Assembly: GCA_964517075.1 (NCBI GenBank)
Contig: CAZFAT010000380.1
Span: 1-26,817 of the forward strand
Direction of reading: 5' to 3'
DNA from: CAZFAT01 sp964517075
GTDB lineage: Bacteria > Acidobacteriota > Vicinamibacteria > Vicinamibacterales > SCN-69-37
DNA length: 26,817 nucleotides
The notes beneath the pieces are model-generated. The model was given only the letters and a program-made list of their open reading frames with translations, was not told the origin of the DNA and did not search any database. Positions 1-8,147 of this stretch are shown here, piece by piece. Made by a program: the position numbers and the translations under genes. Every line of letters starts with the position of its first letter. Positions within the stretch are counted from its first letter, which is position 1.

Positions 1-1117
1 CGTTGCGGGTGTTCGTGACCGTGAACGAGCCGTCCTGGCGCGCGGAGACCTTGATCGAGTGCGCCGGCGTGTGCGCCGCGGCCGGCGCCGGGCCGCCGCG
101 GCCTCCACGGCGTCCTGCGCCGGCCTGCCGACCGGCAGCCCCTCCCGCGGCAGCGGCGGCGGCAGGCGGCGCGGCCAGGGCCGTGAGCACGCCCACCACG
201 GTGTCCATCTCATCGATGTTGGCGATGAAGGCGCCGGGCGCGTTGTGTTCGATGCCGCCAAAGTGCGACCAGTGCAACTGCCAGGTGTCCTCGAGTCCCG
301 GCGACTGCGCGAGCACCTGAAACGCCTCGACCGCGCCGCCCTTCCGCGGGCCGTTGTTCATGATCGCCACGCGCGGCTCCAGCGCGTGCACCAGCACCGG
401 ACCGCCCGACTGCGCCAGCCCGTGGTGGGACGTCAGGTACAGATCGACCGTCCCGATGCGGTTGGCCGGGCACATGAGATCGAACTCCTTGCTCCACATG
501 AGGTCGCCGAGATCAATCGTCCGGAACCGTCCGTACGCCATGACGAAACCAGCGGACTGGTGGTTGTCGTCGACCACTTCCTGACGAGGCTGGTGGGCGG
601 CGCAGGCGGCGTTCGAGGCTCCTCCGCCCGGCAGATTGGACTTCAGCACTTCGCCGTTCGACGCGACGACCCTGATATCCAGTCCGGCCATCTGGATCCG
701 GTCGCCCGGCCGGACGATCGTGCGTTTGCCCTTGGTGAGCTCCTCGTAGGCGGTGCGGAAGGCGGTGAAGGCCTCGCGCTTTTCGATGTTCTCGCCGTGG
801 TCGTAGAAACGCCCCACGGGCATCCGTTTCGCGATGTCCAGCAGGCTGCCGTAGTGATCGCCGTGATAGTGCGTGAGGAAGAGGTGGTCGATCCGCGTGA
901 CGCCGGCCTCCGTCAGCGCGCCGAGGATGCGATTGAGATCGCGCTCACCCGCATTGCCGGTGTCGACGAGGAGCGTTTCTCCGGTCGGACTCCGGAACAG
1001 AGTCGCCTGCCCGCCCTCGGTATCGACGTAGTAGATGTCGAGCGATGGCGCGGGACTGCCCTGGGCGGCCAGCGCCACCCCCAACCCCGCCACGAAGAGT
1101 GCAACGATGGCGCGCAT
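1..1117 (-). CDS. Exported metallo-beta-lactamase-fold hydrolase (partial, C-terminus beyond window)
   Basis: Reading from ATG at 1117 gives an uninterrupted frame to the window edge (372 codons). Residues 1-18 look like a signal peptide ending in ALAA. The zinc motif HYHGDH is at about residues 83-88, preceded by a VDTG strand at 51-54, which is the usual order in the ComEC/Rec2-like branch of the metallo-beta-lactamase superfamily. A perfect AGGAGG lies about 8 bases upstream of the ATG, fixing the start. Near the visible end, after an Ala-rich stretch, is a Gly/Arg-rich linker (roughly 80-170 on the plus strand), then a beta-rich segment (KVSARQDGSFTV) suggesting an extra C-terminal domain. 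The protein is probably a periplasmic or secreted hydrolase; its substrate cannot be read from the sequence. It lies 39 bp downstream of the GtrA-type gene on the same strand. Confidence 0.88.
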   Translation of the reverse strand, partial: MRAIVALFVAGLGVALAAQGSPAPSLDIYYVDTEGGQATLFRSPTGETLLVDTGNAGERDLNRILGALTEAGVTRIDHLFLTHYHGDHYGSLLDIAKRMPVGRFYDHGENIEKREAFTAFRTAYEELTKGKRTIVRPGDRIQMAGLDIRVVASNGEVLKSNLPGGGASNAACAAHQPRQEVVDDNHQSAGFVMAYGRFRTIDLGDLMWSKEFDLMCPANRIGTVDLYLTSHHGLAQSGGPVLVHALEPRVAIMNNGPRKGGAVEAFQVLAQSPGLEDTWQLHWSHFGGIEHNAPGAFIANIDEMDTVVGVLTALAAPPAAAAAAGGAAGRQAGAGRRGGRGGPAPAAAHTPAHSIKVSARQDGSFTVTNTRN

Positions 1118-1156
1118 GAGAAAACCTCCTGGACGATTCCCGGGAACGCCGTGATT

Positions 1157-1582
1157 CTACGAGAAGCCAGGTGGGACTGTCTCCTGTCGTCCCCTGCCCG
1201 CCCGGAATACCACCTGGTCTCCCAGGCAGAAGTTGACGAGGCCGGCGGTGCCAATGGCGATCAGGTTGGCGGTCACGACAGGAAGTCCCGCAACGCCTGC
1301 GAGCAGGCTCATGACGACGAGGTTGCTGACAAGCGACACGACGCCATTGGCCAGGACGAACCGGCCGAGTGCCGACGGCGCGTCGGCGAGGGACAACGCG
1401 CGGTCCCTCCAGGTCCAACGCCAGTGCCAGACGAAGTTGTGCAGCACGGCGGCGGAGACGGCCACCGCCGTGGCCGCCAGATAGTGCAGCGACAGGCCGT
1501 GCAGGCAGAGCGTGAGCATGGCCAGCTGGACGCCGATGCCAAGGGCACCCGCCACGTTGAACCGGATGAATCGGACGATCAT
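1157..1582 (-). CDS. GtrA-type polytopic membrane protein
   Basis: The 141-residue protein has four hydrophobic segments and the GtrA/DPMS-like pattern: an opening FIRFNVAGALGIGVQ, a central FVWHWRWTWRD and a closing NFCLGDQVVF. GtrA proteins take part in moving or modifying undecaprenyl-linked sugars for envelope glycosylation; the actual substrate here is unknown. The ATG has an excellent GGAGG six bases upstream. It follows the CDP-alcohol phosphatidyltransferase by 33 bp on the same strand, so the two are probably cotranscribed and may act on the same envelope lipid. Length matches the family. Confidence 0.88.
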   Translation of the reverse strand: MIVRFIRFNVAGALGIGVQLAMLTLCLHGLSLHYLAATAVAVSAAVLHNFVWHWRWTWRDRALSLADAPSALGRFVLANGVVSLVSNLVVMSLLAGVAGLPVVTANLIAIGTAGLVNFCLGDQVVFRAGRGRQETVPPGFS

Positions 1583-1615
1583 CGCGATCCTCCGGAAGTC
1601 GCCCGGCCGGCGCGC

Positions 1616-2332
1616 TCAGGATCGACCGGTGGGCCGGGGTTCGGCGCGGTACAGCGTCCGCGTATTCGAGACGGCCGACACGACCAGGGCCACGAGCAGG
1701 CCGGCAATCGCACAGACACCGCCCACGTCGAACAGCCGGAGGGTCTGCCCGAACAGCTCGACGGTCGGACGCACGGCCAGCGTCAGTGTGCCCACCGCCA
1801 GCAGGATGCGCAGCTCCGTCGGACCGACCCAGAACAGGCTCATCGTGAACCTGCCGACGGTGTGGGTGGCCAGATAGATCTCCGCCGAGAGCATGAAGTA
1901 CACCGCGAGCAGCCCGGCCGCGATGAGCGGCGCCATGTAGCCCGACAGCGCGAGGCCCGACAGGAGGAAGAGCGTGCCGAACAGATCGGCCGCGTGATCG
2001 ACGTAGAAGCCGTAGCGCGGCCGTTCGTGGTGGCGGACGCGCGCCAGCGTGCCATCCAGACTGTCGCCGAACCAGTTCGCGGCCAGGCACGCCACGACCA
2101 GCACGAGCCCGATCGGCGTCACGCTCGAGAGCCAGAACGACAGCCCCGCGCCCAGCATCGCCGCGAGCGCCAGGCCGGTGAGATGGTCGGAGTGGACCCA
2201 CGAGGGCATCCGGACCGCCAGCCACAACAACGCCCGCTTCTCGAGCGGCGCCAGCACGCTGGTCAGCACACGCGTGGGATTCTGGTAGGGCCGGGACAGG
2301 GACGAGGGACGGGTCGCGGTCGTGGCGTTCAT
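1616..2332 (-). CDS. CDP-alcohol phosphatidyltransferase family membrane enzyme
   Basis: The signature DxxDGxxAR...GxxxDxxxD is complete: D90, D93, G94, A97, R98, G108, D112 and D116, counted from the start chosen here. These residues bind CDP and two metal ions and transfer a phosphoalcohol onto a second alcohol, as in phosphatidylinositol-phosphate or phosphatidylglycerophosphate synthesis. About six hydrophobic helices follow. I chose the ATG at 2332 rather than the in-frame ATG at 2347 because a GGAGG at 2345-2341 sits eight bases before 2332 and overlaps the upstream ATG. The neighbouring GtrA-like gene suggests a specialised envelope lipid rather than a housekeeping phospholipid, but this is inference. 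The acceptor alcohol cannot be predicted. Confidence 0.88.
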   Translation of the reverse strand: MNATTATRPSSLSRPYQNPTRVLTSVLAPLEKRALLWLAVRMPSWVHSDHLTGLALAAMLGAGLSFWLSSVTPIGLVLVVACLAANWFGDSLDGTLARVRHHERPRYGFYVDHAADLFGTLFLLSGLALSGYMAPLIAAGLLAVYFMLSAEIYLATHTVGRFTMSLFWVGPTELRILLAVGTLTLAVRPTVELFGQTLRLFDVGGVCAIAGLLVALVVSAVSNTRTLYRAEPRPTGRS

Positions 2333-2371
2333 CGGCTGAGCCTCCATACCGGGGAATGCGTCATAACGCCT

Positions 2372-2418
2372 CGGGCCGGCTCATGCCCGCGATCCGCTTC
2401 GTGTCGCGCGCCGGCCCG
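2372..2418 (-). terminator. Hairpin immediately after the kinase stop codon
   Basis: A perfect 9-bp inverted repeat (cgggccggc at 2372-2380 and gccggcccg at 2410-2418) encloses a 29-nt loop. It starts at the base following the kinase stop codon on the minus strand and ends 40 bp before the phosphatidyltransferase start. No U-tract follows, so it may be a mRNA-stabilising or attenuating hairpin rather than a classical terminator. Confidence 0.35.
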
Positions 2419-3951
2419 TTACAGGCGTGCCGAACGGCCGTCGAAGGCCGCGCGGGTCGTCGCCGGTTCGATGACCGCGAACGACAGGACGACGGCCACG
2501 GCCGCACCCACGAACACGGCCGCGAGGCGGCTGTCATCGGTCAGCACCATCAGGGCGGCGACGAACAGGACGCCTGCGAAGGTGACGTCGGCGGCCGCGA
2601 TCCATCGCCCCGCCGCCCGCCGCTGGGCGGGCCACTCGTCGGGATAGGAGCGGACGGTGAACCAGAGGTGCAGCCGCAGCAGGCTGGCGACCAGGCCGGG
2701 AATCAGTCCGCCCAGGAACACGAGTAACGCGGGCAGACCAGGCATCCACTCGTGAACGAACCAGAGCGGCACCAGGAGCGCCAGGTAGGTGGCACTCGTC
2801 ACTCCCTGATGGAACTTCCACCACCACAGCGCCTGCGGATCCAGCGGCGGTTCGGCACGCGCCTGCGCACGAGGCGGCCGATCAACCGGCGTGTCATCGG
2901 CGGAACCCGCCGGCTCGGCTGGTTCGGTGAGCGCCTGCAGCAGCGCACGCACCGAGGCGAAGCGCGCGTCTGGCGCGCGTTGCAGGCAACCCTCGATGAC
3001 GCGGTCCAGTGTGGCGGCCAGGAGCCGATCCGCGTCCGTGACCCGTGCGATCGCCAGGCGCGGCGGCCGCGCCTCGAGAATGTTCGCGAGCGTGGCGGCA
3101 GGATCGACACCGGCGAAGGGGTTGGTCCCGCTGGCCAGCTCGTAGACCAGGACGCCAAAGGAAAAGACGTCCGACCGGGCGTCGACGGTCTCTCCCCGGA
3201 TTTGTTCGGGGGACATGTGGGCCGGCGTACCCATGACCGATCCGAACGCCGTCAGCGTGACCTCCAGCGCCGAAGGTTCGCGGAACCGGGCGAGACCGAA
3301 ATCAAGAATCTTGATCTGCCCGTCCGGCGTCCGAATCACGTTCTCCGGCTTGAGGTCGCGATGGATGATGCCGCGGTCGTGCGCGACGGCGAGCGCGCGG
3401 GCGATGGCCGCCGCCGTGGCCACCACCGCGGGCAACGACAGCGGTCCGCGCCCGAGCTCCGCTCGCAGGGTCTCGCCCGGCACGAACTCGAAGGCGATGC
3501 ACACGTGGCCGTCGAGTTCTTCAAGGGCGTACACGGTGGCGATGCCGGGATCCGTGAGCGCGGCAGCGGCGCGGGCCTCACGCCGCAAGCGATCGCGGCT
3601 GACCGGATCGCGGGTGTACCGCGCGGGCAGCGCCTTGAGCGCGACCGGCCTCGACAGCCGCGTATCTTTCGCGAGATACACGACCCCCATCCCGCCCTCG
3701 CCCAGCACCCGCTCGATGCGGTAGTGCCCGAGCGTTCGGCCGACGAGCGACTCGGTCGCGCCGGCATCGAGCGCCGTCAACTCCATGAACGCGCCGGCGT
3801 CGTCATGCGCGTCGAGAAGCGATGCCACTTCATTCACCAGCGCCTCGTCTCCGGCGCTCGCCTGTCGGAGAAAGGCCGGTCGCTCCTCGGCCGGCCGGCC
3901 GAGGGCCTGATGGAAGAGCGTGTTGACGCGGTCCCAATGCCCGGGACGCAT
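2419..3951 (-). CDS. Membrane-anchored Ser/Thr protein kinase
   Basis: The 510-residue protein begins with a roughly 65-residue helical region (pattern HWDRVNTLFHQAL...LLDAHD) common before kinase domains in Acidobacteriota. The kinase domain spans about 76-340: Gly-rich loop LGEGGMGVVYLA, catalytic Lys in VALK at about 106, HRDLKPEN at about 197-204, DFG at about 217-219 and MSPEQ replacing APE. All catalytic residues are present and the HRD arginine suggests activation-loop phosphorylation. A Pro/Ala-rich linker (about 345-370) leads to four hydrophobic segments between about 385 and 497. There is no extracellular sensor domain; the C-terminus is mainly membrane. The ATG overlaps the sigma-factor stop (TGATG), and a GTG one codon earlier is an alternative. 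The coupling suggests the kinase acts on, or in the same response as, the sigma factor. Confidence 0.93.
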   Translation of the reverse strand: MRPGHWDRVNTLFHQALGRPAEERPAFLRQASAGDEALVNEVASLLDAHDDAGAFMELTALDAGATESLVGRTLGHYRIERVLGEGGMGVVYLAKDTRLSRPVALKALPARYTRDPVSRDRLRREARAAAALTDPGIATVYALEELDGHVCIAFEFVPGETLRAELGRGPLSLPAVVATAAAIARALAVAHDRGIIHRDLKPENVIRTPDGQIKILDFGLARFREPSALEVTLTAFGSVMGTPAHMSPEQIRGETVDARSDVFSFGVLVYELASGTNPFAGVDPAATLANILEARPPRLAIARVTDADRLLAATLDRVIEGCLQRAPDARFASVRALLQALTEPAEPAGSADDTPVDRPPRAQARAEPPLDPQALWWWKFHQGVTSATYLALLVPLWFVHEWMPGLPALLVFLGGLIPGLVASLLRLHLWFTVRSYPDEWPAQRRAAGRWIAAADVTFAGVLFVAALMVLTDDSRLAAVFVGAAVAVVLSFAVIEPATTRAAFDGRSARL

Positions 3952-4481
3952 CACGACGCGCGCCCCCGCGTGATCTCGCGGAGCAGCCAGGCCCGCGCGA
4001 CGGCCCAGTCCCGCTTGACGGTCGCCGGCGAAATCTCCAGCGCGTCGGCGGTCTCCTCCACCGACAGACCGCCGAAGAACCGCAGCTCGACGATGCGCGC
4101 CTGCCGGGCATCGACGGCCACGAGCGCCTCGAGCGCCCGATCGAGCTCGAGCACGTCGAGCTCGGATCCAGCGCCCGGGCTTTCGATCGCCAGCACATCG
4201 TCGAGCGTGACGCGCACCTGGCCGCCCCCCCGCTTCGCGGCGTCCCGTGTACGGGCGCGCTCGACCAGCAGGCGTCGCATCGAAATGGCCGCGATGGCGA
4301 GGAAATGGGTGCGGTTCTGCCAGGCCGGCGTCTTGGCCTTCAGGAGCCGGAGATAGGCTTCGTGGACCAGTTCGGTGGCCTGCACGCTCGGGGAGTGTTC
4401 GCGCCGCACATAGGCGTCCGCCAGACGGCGCAGCTCGGCGTAGACCTGCTCGATGAGCGCGTTGGTGGGCGGCGGGGGCAC
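3951..4481 (-). CDS. ECF-family RNA polymerase sigma factor
   Basis: Region 2 is seen in YAELRRLADAYVRRE and VQATELVHEAYLRLL, followed by FLAIAAISMRRLLVERAR. Region 4 is QARIVELRFFGGLSVEETA followed by the helix-turn-helix ISPATVKRDWAVARAWL. This is the pattern of the acidobacterial/planctomycetal ECF group annotated as TIGR02999. The usual opening segment (LL..W..GD..AL..L before Y-x-ELRRLA) is missing, so the protein is shortened at its N-terminus. I use GTG at 4481 (176 aa); a TTG at 4520 would add 13 residues but has a Shine-Dalgarno-like GGAG too close to be useful. No anti-sigma gene is adjacent. The overlapping kinase gene is the likely regulator or partner. Confidence 0.88.
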   Translation of the reverse strand: MPPPPTNALIEQVYAELRRLADAYVRREHSPSVQATELVHEAYLRLLKAKTPAWQNRTHFLAIAAISMRRLLVERARTRDAAKRGGGQVRVTLDDVLAIESPGAGSELDVLELDRALEALVAVDARQARIVELRFFGGLSVEETADALEISPATVKRDWAVARAWLLREITRGRAS

Positions 4482-4593
4482 GTGAGCTCTAAGCTGACCT
4501 GCTCTTTTCGCGGGGGTCAAGCTCCGCGACTACGTTCATCAGTATCCCAGTCCGGCGCGCAGCGCGTCGAGCAGCGGAGCGCGATCGGTCTCA

Positions 4594-6345
4594 TCACTGG
4601 CCCGGGCGTGCGTAGACGCGGCGGCCGCCGAGCCAGGTGGCCTCCACCGTAATGTCCTTCACCTGCTCGACGGGGCAGGTGAGGATGTCGCGGTCCAGCA
4701 CGATGAAGTCGGCGAACTTGCCCGGCTCGAGCGACCCCTTCTTCGTTTCCTCGAACGTCAGGAACGCATTGTTGATCGTGTAGAGGCGGATCGCCTGCTC
4801 GCGCGTCAGGTTCTGCTCGGGGTGGAGCGGCGCCTCGCTGCCGACCGGCACGCGCACGAGCGTCGTCCACATGCCCAGGAACGGGTTGTACGGATTGATG
4901 GACCGCAGGCTGCCAACCTTCTGCATGTGATCGGTCCCGCCGCCGACGATGACGCCTTCGTCGGCGAGCGTGCGATAGGGATGGAAGTAGGCGAGCCGGT
5001 CGTTCCCGAACTGCTGGAGGAGCGTCCGGCCATCCAGGTAGAGCCATGACGGCTGCAGGTTGGCGACGACGCCGAGCGTCTTCATCTTGGCAATCGCCTC
5101 GGGACTCATGAAGCTCGAGTGCGTGATGCTGGGCCGGCGATCGCGCACCGGGAAGTCATCCCGGTTGATTCGCTCGTAGGCCTCCACCATGGCGTCGACG
5201 GCGGCGTCGCCCTGCGAGTGCGCGGTGAACTGCAGGTCGTTCGCGAGGACGATCTTCGCAATCTGGTACAGCTTCTCGGGCTCGATGAACCGGACGCCAC
5301 GGTATTCCGGATCGTCAATCGCGTAGATCTTGCTGACGCCCCACGGCTGGCGCATGTAGGCGCTGCCGGTCAGCATGCCGCCGTCCATGAAGGCCTTGAC
5401 GCCGCGCAGCCAGAGCATTTCGTTGTACTGGTGCAGCGGATTCGCGGCGGCCTCCTTGACGGAAGCTTCGATTTTCTCGATCGGCGCCTGGGCGTCGATG
5501 CCGTAGGTCATGTACGTGCGGGTGGTCAGGGCGTTCTGTGCGAGCAGCGTGCGGTACAGCTCGACGCCGCTGTCGTTCGTGTTGGCATCGACGATGCTGG
5601 TGATGCCGACCGAGTTGTAGTCGGCGAGCAGTTCCCGCAGCCGGCGCAGCCGGTCCTCGGTGGTGGGCGACGGCCCGCTCGATCCGGATCGGATGAATCG
5701 CCCGCAATTGCGGAGAATCCCCGTCGGCTGGCCGGCCGCGTCGCGCTCGACGCGGCAGGGCTGGCCGGCCGGCACCCGGAACTTCGCGTCGATGCCGCTC
5801 TTCGACAACGCCAGGGAATTCAGCGACGCGTCCGGACCGGTGCGGAAGGCCACGGGATGGCGTGGCGCCGCCTGGTCCAGCTCGGCCCGCGTCGGGTACC
5901 GCTGCTCGCGCAGGCGCGTGATGAAGACCTGCGACAGCGTGACCCACTGCCCCGGTGGCGTGGCCTCGGCGCGCGTGCGGAAGTACCCGAGCACGTCCTC
6001 AATCGTTTCCATGTCCGGCACGGGCTGCTCGAACTCGTACATGGACGCGCTCGGCGCGTGGACGTGCGAGTCGATCAGGCCGGGCAGCACGGTGCGGCCT
6101 CCAAGATCCACCTGCTCGGTCCCCGCGGCCGCCAGCCGGGTCATCTCCGCGTTCGAACCCACCGCGACGACCCGACCGTCGCGAATCGCCATGGCCTCCA
6201 CGATCCGGAACTCGGGATCGACCGTCACGATCTTGCCGTGGTGGAAGACGTGGCTCAGCGGGGGGCCGGCGGGGGCCGGCGGCCCGCAGGCCCAGGACGC
6301 GCCGACCAGCAGCAGGCAGACAAGAACGCGAAGGACGTGAGGCAT
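4594..6345 (-). CDS. YtcJ-type amidohydrolase (amidohydrolase 3 family), probable exported lipoprotein
   Basis: The 583-residue protein starts with a hydrophobic signal and a lipobox-like SWAC, placing the possible lipidated cysteine at 20. The catalytic barrel follows: DSHVH with H94 and H96, a GVKAFMDGG strand with a possible metal-bridging Lys, TAHSQGD and SITHSS histidines, and GGGTDHM with the late Asp. The C-terminal FADFIVLDRDILTCP is typical of YtcJ-like enzymes. These hydrolyse N-acyl or ring amide bonds; the substrate is unknown. A GGAGA lies five bases before the ATG. It is divergent from the sugar cluster at 6439 (93 bp between) and lies 112 bp upstream of the sigma gene start used here, so cotranscription with the regulators is possible but unproven. 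Confidence 0.9.
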   Translation of the reverse strand: MPHVLRVLVCLLLVGASWACGPPAPAGPPLSHVFHHGKIVTVDPEFRIVEAMAIRDGRVVAVGSNAEMTRLAAAGTEQVDLGGRTVLPGLIDSHVHAPSASMYEFEQPVPDMETIEDVLGYFRTRAEATPPGQWVTLSQVFITRLREQRYPTRAELDQAAPRHPVAFRTGPDASLNSLALSKSGIDAKFRVPAGQPCRVERDAAGQPTGILRNCGRFIRSGSSGPSPTTEDRLRRLRELLADYNSVGITSIVDANTNDSGVELYRTLLAQNALTTRTYMTYGIDAQAPIEKIEASVKEAAANPLHQYNEMLWLRGVKAFMDGGMLTGSAYMRQPWGVSKIYAIDDPEYRGVRFIEPEKLYQIAKIVLANDLQFTAHSQGDAAVDAMVEAYERINRDDFPVRDRRPSITHSSFMSPEAIAKMKTLGVVANLQPSWLYLDGRTLLQQFGNDRLAYFHPYRTLADEGVIVGGGTDHMQKVGSLRSINPYNPFLGMWTTLVRVPVGSEAPLHPEQNLTREQAIRLYTINNAFLTFEETKKGSLEPGKFADFIVLDRDILTCPVEQVKDITVEATWLGGRRVYARPGQ

Positions 6346-6423
6346 GAAGGTCTCCGTTGATGGTTCGAGCGAGGCCGGACACCCGGAAAGGTATCCCGAC
6401 TCCTCGACCAGCGCAATCCGGGC

Positions 6424-6429
6424 TAGAGT
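6424..6429 (+). promoter_or_regulatory. -10-like TAGAGT directly before the GTG start at 6439
   Basis: TAGAGT matches four of six consensus bases and ends nine bases before the GTG. There is no Shine-Dalgarno sequence in between. If used, transcription would begin within a few bases of the start codon, giving a leaderless or near-leaderless mRNA for the catabolic cluster. The -35 is weak (tcgacc at 6404-6409, short spacer). Confidence 0.3.
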
Positions 6430-6438
6430 GAACGTCCC

Positions 6439-7356
6439 GTGCCCCGGCTCGCCGCGTTCCCCAAGGGGTTCTTCGACGCCATCGTGAACAGGACGATGAG
6501 CGTGTTCGAGTGGATCGAGGCCGCTGGCACGCTCGACCTCGATGGCATCGAGCTCTACCCCGCCTTCCTGGACGCCTTCGACGACGCCTGCCTCGCCAGA
6601 GTGCGGAGGGCCGCCGCCGACCAGGGGCTCGAGATTCCGATGCTGTGCCAGTCCCCCGACTTCACCCGCCCGGACGCGGCCGGCCGGCAGCAGGAGATCG
6701 ACCGCACCCGCGACATGCTTCGCGTGACCGCCGAACTGGGCGGCCGGTGGTGCCGCGTGCTATCGGGCCAGAACCGCCCGGGCCTCGACGAGGGCGAAGC
6801 GCTCCGCTGGGTGATCGACGCGCTGGAGACGCTGGTCCCGCACGCTGAAGCCGCGGGCATCGTGATGACCCTCGAGAATCACTACAAGGACGGCCTCTGG
6901 GCGTACCCGGAATTCGCGCAGAGCCATCGCCGGTACCTGACGATTCTCGACGCAGTCAACACGCCCTGGCTCGGCGCGCAGTACGATCCGTCGAATGCCG
7001 TCGTGGCCGGCGAGGACCCGTATGCCCTCCTCGATCGGGTGCTGCCCCGGATGGTGACCATGCACGCGTCCGATCGATATCTCGAAGGCGGCACCGTCGA
7101 GGACCTGAAACGGCAGGCGTCGGACCCGATGCACGGGTACGCGAAGATCCTGAAACACGGCGTGATCGGCCGCGGCCTGAACGACTACGACCGGATCTTC
7201 GCCACGCTGGCCCGCGCGGGCTACGACGGCTGGATCAGCATCGAGGATGGCGAGGGGCCGACGGTGGAAGAAGGCCTCGCCAACCTGCGCGCGAGCGCCG
7301 CCTTCCTTCGCGCCGCCTTCGCGCGGCACTTCGGCTCGTCACCGACCGGGGCATGA
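6439..7356 (+). CDS. Sugar (phosphate) isomerase/epimerase, xylose-isomerase-like TIM barrel
   Basis: The 305-residue protein has the AP-endonuclease-2/xylose-isomerase-like barrel with four plausible metal ligands: E146 in TLENHY, D183 in QYDPSN, H209 in TMHASD and E269 in SIEDGEG. The opening MPRLAAFPKG is typical of sugar phosphate isomerase/epimerase relatives found in oxidative sugar pathways. It starts at GTG with no visible ribosome-binding site. Its last four bases overlap the next gene (ATGA), so it heads a coupled cluster with two SDRs, a HUMPS-family enzyme and a dehydrogenase. The likely role is isomerising or epimerising a keto-sugar or sugar acid in the cytoplasm. The family also includes dehydratases and lyases, so the reaction is uncertain. 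Confidence 0.9.
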   Translation: MPRLAAFPKGFFDAIVNRTMSVFEWIEAAGTLDLDGIELYPAFLDAFDDACLARVRRAAADQGLEIPMLCQSPDFTRPDAAGRQQEIDRTRDMLRVTAELGGRWCRVLSGQNRPGLDEGEALRWVIDALETLVPHAEAAGIVMTLENHYKDGLWAYPEFAQSHRRYLTILDAVNTPWLGAQYDPSNAVVAGEDPYALLDRVLPRMVTMHASDRYLEGGTVEDLKRQASDPMHGYAKILKHGVIGRGLNDYDRIFATLARAGYDGWISIEDGEGPTVEEGLANLRASAAFLRAAFARHFGSSPTGA

Positions 7357-8147
7357 CCGTGGACCGACCGCTCACCGGACGGGTCGCGCTCGTGACGGGC
7401 AGTTCTATCGGGCTCGGGGCCGCCATTGCCGAGCGGCTGGCGGCCGATGGTGCCCGAGTCGTCGTGACGGGCTACCCGCACGACCGCGGGCGCGACCTGG
7501 CCGCCCGCCTGCCGCACGACGCGGTCTTCATTCCGGCCGACCTCGGCGACGCCGACGATACGCGCGCCCTCGCGTCGCGCGCACTCGAAACGTGCGGCGG
7601 CCTCGACATCCTCGTCAACAACGCGGCTGACAGCGAACGGGCGACGATCGATCGGATCACGCCGGAGCTCTTCGATCGCCAGTTCCACATCATCGTCCGG
7701 GCGCCGTTGCTGCTCGCCCAGGTGGCCCTGCCGTCGCTCACGGCGCGGCAGGGCGTGATTCTCAACATCGGCAGTGTCAACGCGCGCGTGGGCTGGCCCG
7801 ACCTGGTCGTCTACGCGTCGGCCAAGGCCGCGCTGGTCACCGCGTCGAAGAACCTGGCCAACGCGCTCAAGTACGCGCGCGTGCGGGTGCACTGTCTCAA
7901 CCCCGGGTGGATCGACACCGAGGGCGAACGCGCGATGATGACGCGTCTCGGTCATCCGCCGGACTATCTGGACCGCGAGGGCGCGACGTTCCCGGCCGGC
8001 CGCATCCTGACGCCGGAGGAGGTGGCCGGCGTCGTGGCCTTCTTCGTCTCGCCGGCGGCGGCGTCGTTCAGCGGCACGGTCATCGAGCTGGAGCAGTTTC
8101 CCCTCGGCGGGATGCATTCCCCACGCGCGACGGAGTCCAAGGCATGA
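7353..8147 (+). CDS. Short-chain dehydrogenase/reductase (SDR), cluster copy 1
   Basis: The 264-residue classical SDR has cofactor loop TGSSIGLG (15-22), NNAA at 89-92 and the catalytic residues S141, Y154 and K158 (Y-A-S-A-K). The acidic residue expected after strand 2 for NAD is not obvious (VVVTGYPHDRG), and the Arg-containing loop makes NADP possible. The ATG overlaps the isomerase stop (ATGA), and its own stop overlaps the HUMPS gene in the same way, giving strong evidence for translational coupling. It probably oxidises or reduces a sugar hydroxyl or keto group in the same pathway. It differs clearly from the second SDR at 10031, so the two are unlikely to be simple duplicates. Confidence 0.92.
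   Translation: MTVDRPLTGRVALVTGSSIGLGAAIAERLAADGARVVVTGYPHDRGRDLAARLPHDAVFIPADLGDADDTRALASRALETCGGLDILVNNAADSERATIDRITPELFDRQFHIIVRAPLLLAQVALPSLTARQGVILNIGSVNARVGWPDLVVYASAKAALVTASKNLANALKYARVRVHCLNPGWIDTEGERAMMTRLGHPPDYLDREGATFPAGRILTPEEVAGVVAFFVSPAAASFSGTVIELEQFPLGGMHSPRATESKA

Noticed and set aside
2363..2424. Flanking taa/tta bases around the kinase-end hairpin, and ataac motifs near 18843 and 19097, considered as integron attC-like sites
   Set aside because: The R/L box consensus and spacing are not met, and no integrase or cassette array is present. A terminator-like or chance hairpin is simpler.
59..2647. A very long plus-strand open frame of 862 codons
   Set aside because: It lies opposite the MBL, GtrA, phosphatidyltransferase and kinase genes. 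Its protein is Arg/His-rich with no family pattern; it is a GC-rich antisense shadow.
2752..4356. Long plus-strand open frame opposite the kinase and sigma genes
   Set aside because: Composition is shadow-like and the minus-strand genes carry complete kinase and sigma motifs.
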